A stretch of 56,127 nucleotides of DNA from Mesorhizobium ventifaucium (lineage in GTDB: Bacteria > Pseudomonadota > Alphaproteobacteria > Rhizobiales > Rhizobiaceae): the NCBI RefSeq assembly GCF_935822925.1, contig NZ_CAKXZS010000089.1, positions 1 to 56,127 on the forward strand, written 5' to 3'. Every line of letters begins with the position of its first letter. Positions within the stretch are counted from its first letter, which is position 1. The notes under the pieces are model-generated. The model was given only the letters and a program-made list of their open reading frames with translations. It did not search any database and was not told where the DNA came from. A program made the position numbers and the translations under genes. Shown piece by piece: positions 53,141 through 56,127 of this stretch.

Positions 53141-54007
53141 ATGGCAAGCCTGGCTCAAACAACGCTTCCTCCCGGAGAAAAGTTGCGCACCATCATCGTC
53201 ACCGGAGCTTCTTCCGGGATAGGCGCCTATTGCACGCGGGCGCTGAAGGCGGAAGGCTGGCGGGTGTTCGCGACGGCACGCAAGCCGGAGGACATCGCCG
53301 CCCTCGAGGCCGATGGCATCGAGGCTTTCTATCTGGACTATCGCGAACCGGGCTCCATCGAGACGCTGGTGGCGTCGGTGCTGGAGCGGACCGGCGGACG
53401 GCTCGATGCCCTGTTCAACAACGGCGCCTACGCCCAGCCCGGCGCCGTCGAGGACCTGCCGGTCGCGGCACTCAGGGAGCAATTCGAGGCGAATGTCTTC
53501 GGCTGGCATGACCTCACCCGCCGTGTCGTGCCGGTGATGCGCCGCCAGGGCCATGGCCGTCTTGTCCACTGCTCCTCGATCCTCGGCCTGGCGCCGCTGC
53601 CCTTTCGCGGCGCCTATTCGGCGTCGAAGCACGCGATCGAAGGACTGATGCTGAGCATGCATCAGGAACTCCAGGGCAGCGGCATCCATGTCTCGCTGAT
53701 CGAGCCGGGGCCGGTGACATCGAAGATCGCCAGCAACGGCCTTGTGTGGTTTCTCAGGAATATCGACCGTGAGAATTCCGTCCACCGCCTCGCCTACGAG
53801 GCGCAGCTGCAACGGCTGCAGGCCGGTGGCAGCACGTCACGGCTGAAGCCCGGGCCGGAGGTGGTTCATGCCGCCTTGCGCCATGCGCTTCTGTCGCGGC
53901 GCCCGCGTCCGCATTATGTGGTAACGGTGCCGGCCAGGATCGGCGTTGTCCTCAAACGCATCCTGCCGGCATCAATGCTCTACCGCCTGCTTGCCAAACG
54001 CGCCTGA
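53141..54007 (+). CDS. Short-chain dehydrogenase/reductase
   Basis: A 288-residue NAD(P)-dependent oxidoreductase from MASLAQTTLPPG. The cofactor motif TGASSGIG is at residues 21-28, the NNGAYA segment at about 93-98, the catalytic Ser in HCSSILGL and the YxxxK pair Y159/K163 in GAYSASKHA. It belongs to the classical SDR group with a C-terminal extension (PHYVVTVPARIGVVLKRILP) seen in retinol- or steroid-dehydrogenase-like bacterial members. Substrate unknown. It leads a run of same-strand genes up to the rhomboid gene. Confidence 0.92.
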   Translation: MASLAQTTLPPGEKLRTIIVTGASSGIGAYCTRALKAEGWRVFATARKPEDIAALEADGIEAFYLDYREPGSIETLVASVLERTGGRLDALFNNGAYAQPGAVEDLPVAALREQFEANVFGWHDLTRRVVPVMRRQGHGRLVHCSSILGLAPLPFRGAYSASKHAIEGLMLSMHQELQGSGIHVSLIEPGPVTSKIASNGLVWFLRNIDRENSVHRLAYEAQLQRLQAGGSTSRLKPGPEVVHAALRHALLSRRPRPHYVVTVPARIGVVLKRILPASMLYRLLAKRA

Positions 54008-54030
54008 ACGCAATCGACTGGAAACACACT

Positions 54031-54222
54031 ATGGCAACCGTCTTCAACATCCTAGCTGTCCTCGTCATGGTCGCCGTGGTAATCGTGCTGATCCGCGGCC
54101 TCATCAACATGATGCGCGGCGGCTCCGGCATGACCTCCAACAAGCTGATGCAGACGCGCGTGCTGCTGCAGTTCGTGGCATTGGTGCTGATCATGCTGGC
54201 GGTGTATTTCACCCGCAAGTGA
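54031..54222 (+). CDS. Twin-transmembrane small protein
   Basis: A 63-residue protein with two hydrophobic helices (FNILAVLVMVAVVIVLIRGL and LLQFVALVLIMLAVYFTRK) joined by a short polar loop MMRGGSGMTSNKLMQTR. The N-R...Q-T-R-V-L-L-Q segment is the HIG1-like/twin-TM signature common in alphaproteobacteria, where relatives associate with respiratory complexes. It lies 20 bp before the adenosyltransferase gene. Confidence 0.87.
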   Translation: MATVFNILAVLVMVAVVIVLIRGLINMMRGGSGMTSNKLMQTRVLLQFVALVLIMLAVYFTRK

Positions 54223-54242
54223 GGGCTTTTAGGAGGCGGAGC

Positions 54243-54824
54243 GTGGTCAAGCTCAACAAGATCTACACCCGCACCGGCGACGACGGCACCACCGGCCTCG
54301 GCACCGGCGAGCGGCGGCTGAAATCCGATCTGCGCATCGACGCCTATGGCACGATCGACGAGGCCAATGCCTGCATCGGCATGGCCCGCATCCACACCGC
54401 GGCAACACACCTGGCGATCGACGCGATGCTCGGCCGCATCCAGAACGATCTGTTCGACCTCGGCGCCGATCTGGCGGTGCCGGACGACGGCAAGCCGCTC
54501 GGCTATGAGCCGCTGCGCATCACCGCTGTGCAGACCGACCGCGTCGAAAAGGACATCGACCTGCTCAACAAGGATTTGCAGCCGCTCAAATCCTTCGTGC
54601 TCAACGGCGGCACGCCGGCGGCGGCGGCCCTTCACCTCGCCCGCACGGTGGCGCGGCGGGCGGAGCGCGTCATGGTGGCTTTGACGCAGGCCCCAGGCGA
54701 GCACGTCAGCCGCGAGGCGATAAAATACATCAACCGCGTGTCGGACTTTCTGTTTGTCGCCGCACGCGCGGTCAATGACAATGGAAACGCCGACGTGCTA
54801 TGGGTTCCCGGCAAGAACCGCTGA
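54243..54824 (+). CDS. Cob(I)yrinic acid a,c-diamide adenosyltransferase, PduO type
   Basis: A 193-residue enzyme that transfers the adenosyl group of ATP to cob(I)alamin, making coenzyme B12. It starts at GTG 54243 after TAGGAGG. The N-terminal ATP loop KIYTRTGDDGTTGLGTGERR is complete. DAYGTIDEANACIGMAR follows, and the C-terminal active-site helix is ARRAERVMVAL, REAIKYINRVSDFLFVAARA. All catalytic Arg/Asp/Asn residues of PduO (R-A-x-C/V-R-R-A-E-R and N-R-x-S-D) are seen. Confidence 0.95.
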   Translation: MVKLNKIYTRTGDDGTTGLGTGERRLKSDLRIDAYGTIDEANACIGMARIHTAATHLAIDAMLGRIQNDLFDLGADLAVPDDGKPLGYEPLRITAVQTDRVEKDIDLLNKDLQPLKSFVLNGGTPAAAALHLARTVARRAERVMVALTQAPGEHVSREAIKYINRVSDFLFVAARAVNDNGNADVLWVPGKNR

Positions 54825-54848
54825 ATCGCCGAGGCGAGAGGGGGTCCG

Positions 54849-55652
54849 ATGTTCATCCCGCTTTATGACACCAACCGGCTGCGCCACATCAAGCAGCAAT
54901 ATGTCACGATCGGCCTGATCGCGTTCAATACGCTCATCTACTTCGCCACCGCGGTTGGCGGCGAGCAGTTCACCAACGCCGCGGTGCTGGGCCTCGGCTT
55001 CATCCCGTCGGTCGTCCACGACAGCGTCGAGTTGGCGCCGCAGTTTGTCGTGATCCCGGAGAGCCTGAGCTACGTCACCTATTCCTTCCTGCATGCCGAT
55101 ATTTTCCATCTCGGCGGCAACATGCTGTTCCTCTGGGTGTTCGGCGACAATGTCGAAGACGCGCTCGGTCACATCCGCTTTCTCATCTTCTACCTGCTCT
55201 GCGCCATCGCCGGCGCCTTCTTCCAGGGCCTGATCGCATGGGACTCTCAGGTTCCGCTGATCGGCGCCTCAGGCGCCATTGCCGGCGTAGTCGCCGCCTA
55301 TCTCATCCTCTATCCCAGGGTGAAGGTCTGGGTGCTAGCCTTTGCCCGCATTCCGCTGCGCATCCCGGCCTTCATCCCGCTCATCCTGTGGATCCTGTTC
55401 CAGATCGTGATGTTCGCCGCGGGTGGCGAGGATCAGATTTCCTGGGCCTGCCATGTCGGCGGCATCATCGCCGGGGCCGTGCTGGTGCTCATCCTGCGCA
55501 ACCGCGCCGTACCACTGCTTGCCGGTGCGGATGAAGAGGCAGTGGTGGTGGCCGGCCAAATGCCTGTTGCCGCAGAGCCGGCGCCAGGCGAGCCGCTGCC
55601 GGCGCAGCCGGCGCCGCGCTGGGGACGGGGAAGCGCCTCCAGTCCGGACTGA
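54849..55652 (+). CDS. Rhomboid family intramembrane serine protease
   Basis: A 267-residue membrane protein with six helices. The catalytic dyad is Ser141 in LIGASGAIAGVV (GxSG) and His202 in SWACHVGGIIAG. The helix-2 motif FLHADIFHLGGNMLFLWVFG has the conserved His and Asn of the oxyanion hole. The C-terminal tail (residues 220-267) is Ala/Pro-rich and unconserved. It probably cleaves membrane proteins within the bilayer. It lies 24 bp after the adenosyltransferase gene, a common pairing in Rhizobiales. Confidence 0.92.
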   Translation: MFIPLYDTNRLRHIKQQYVTIGLIAFNTLIYFATAVGGEQFTNAAVLGLGFIPSVVHDSVELAPQFVVIPESLSYVTYSFLHADIFHLGGNMLFLWVFGDNVEDALGHIRFLIFYLLCAIAGAFFQGLIAWDSQVPLIGASGAIAGVVAAYLILYPRVKVWVLAFARIPLRIPAFIPLILWILFQIVMFAAGGEDQISWACHVGGIIAGAVLVLILRNRAVPLLAGADEEAVVVAGQMPVAAEPAPGEPLPAQPAPRWGRGSASSPD

Positions 55653-55802
55653 ACCGATTTGAGTGCGGCGCGGATGATTTGGGCGCGGCCCGGATATTGA
55701 CGTGCGGGGTCGCCGCAACTACGGAAGCTTTCCCACACGAATGCATGTCGCGCAAAGTGTGCAGCGGTCTTGCGATAACGACATGCATGAAACAACAACC
55801 TG

Positions 55803-55841
55803 AAGCGCGTCGCGTGAGGCCGGTCAAAATGCGACGCGCTT
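55803..55841. repeat. Perfect 11-bp inverted repeat upstream of etfB
   Basis: AAGCGCGTCGC (55803-55813) pairs exactly with GCGACGCGCTT (55831-55841). A related GAAGCGCGTCGCG occurs at 47476, so this is another dispersed intergenic palindrome. The interval 55653-55967 holds no gene and must contain the etfB promoter. Confidence 0.7.
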
Positions 55842-55967
55842 TAGGCGGTCGGAGACTAGAATTCCGACCGGAATGTCGGCTTTCGACAACTCTGAAGGTG
55901 CGCACACTGCTATAGCGCGCCCGACTATCTTGAAAAAGGTGGCTATCGTGAAAGAGGTGACAGGCAA

Positions 55968-56127
55968 ATGAAGATCCTTGTGCCCGTGAAGCGGGTTGTG
56001 GATGCGAATGTGAAGGTTCGTGTCAAGGCTGACGGTTCGGCGGTGGAACTCGCCAACGTCAAGATGGCGATGAACCCGTTCGACGAGATCGCGGTCGAAG
56101 AGGCGATTCGGCTGAAGGAGGCCGGCA
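55968..56127 (+). CDS. etfB: Electron transfer flavoprotein, beta subunit (partial, runs off the window)
   Basis: The first 53 codons are present: MKILVPVKRVVDANVKVRVK, then GSAVELANVKMAMNPFDEIA VEEAIRLKEAG. This is the N-terminus of EtfB, including the AMP-binding V-K-R-V-x-D/P strand and the N-P-F-D-E-I-A-V-E-E-A signature. EtfB with EtfA carries electrons from acyl-CoA and other dehydrogenases to the quinone pool. The start follows GTGAAAGAGGTGACAGGCAA. Confidence 0.95.
   Translation, partial: MKILVPVKRVVDANVKVRVKADGSAVELANVKMAMNPFDEIAVEEAIRLKEAG

Noticed and set aside
52232..53812. Extending the YihY-type gene upstream to 53812
   Set aside because: The extension lies antisense to the SDR gene, and the family normally begins just before the DADDGW segment.

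Overview
The window is chromosomal DNA of an alphaproteobacterium of the Rhizobiales, most like Mesorhizobium. The grounds are the gene neighbourhoods (DUF1178/nitrilase/grxC/comF; argJ/GNAT/mutT beside a parvulin and secA; PduO-type adenosyltransferase, rhomboid protease and etfB), the high GC content, the frequent GTG/TTG starts and the palindromic intergenic repeats usual in that group. No database was searched; calls rest on motifs, gene order and direct reading.

Layout. (1) 1-2199: core genes on the minus strand (DUF1178, nitrilase-like amidase, grxC, 3' part of comF). (2) 2178-19956: a 17.8-kb phage-derived element inserted into comF. A 22-bp direct repeat marks both ends, and comF is split into a 5' part (19935-20367) and a 3' part (1825-2199) that would rejoin in frame on excision. 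It carries an integrase, an AlpA-like regulator, a RepA-like AAA ATPase followed by a dense cluster of GTAC repeats (candidate origin), a prohead protease, a P27-type small terminase, tail genes (tape measure, fibre, a BNR-type tail spike) and several small regulatory or zinc-binding proteins. I found no large terminase, portal, major capsid or lysis gene, so it is a decayed prophage or a satellite-like element. (3) 19957-33785: core genes: methyltransferase, Flp pilin, mutT, GNAT, argJ, a TetR regulator with a palindromic operator, parvulin, secA, a polysaccharide flippase with a GNAT partner, and a small exported protein. (4) 33786-47248: a 13.5-kb genomic island at the 3' end of a tRNA-Leu(CAA) gene. 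An 18-bp copy of the tRNA end marks the far boundary and a broken integrase lies beside the tRNA. (5) 47249-56127: core genes: YqaA-like membrane protein, dsbB, HNH nuclease, AlkA-type glycosylase, glutamyl-Q tRNA(Asp) synthetase, EamA transporter, YihY/BrkB membrane protein, SDR, twin-TM protein, PduO-type adenosyltransferase, rhomboid protease and the start of etfB.

How genes work together. In the tRNA-Leu island nearly every product is exported or in the membrane: a DUF3604 PHP-like hydrolase, a small exported protein, a membrane-anchored PpiC isomerase, a HupE/UreJ-like membrane protein, a DUF1254/DUF1214 protein, two Cys-type sulfatases and an outer-membrane SphA/phenol-channel-like barrel, with an AraC regulator divergent at one end. 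This looks like an uncharacterised envelope system for taking up and hydrolysing a sulfated (perhaps also phosphorylated) compound. Three of its genes have a reading-frame break at or just after the signal peptide, so this copy may be decaying or the sequence may hold indel errors. The phage insertion also separates grxC, the nitrilase and DUF1178 from the start of the comF operon.
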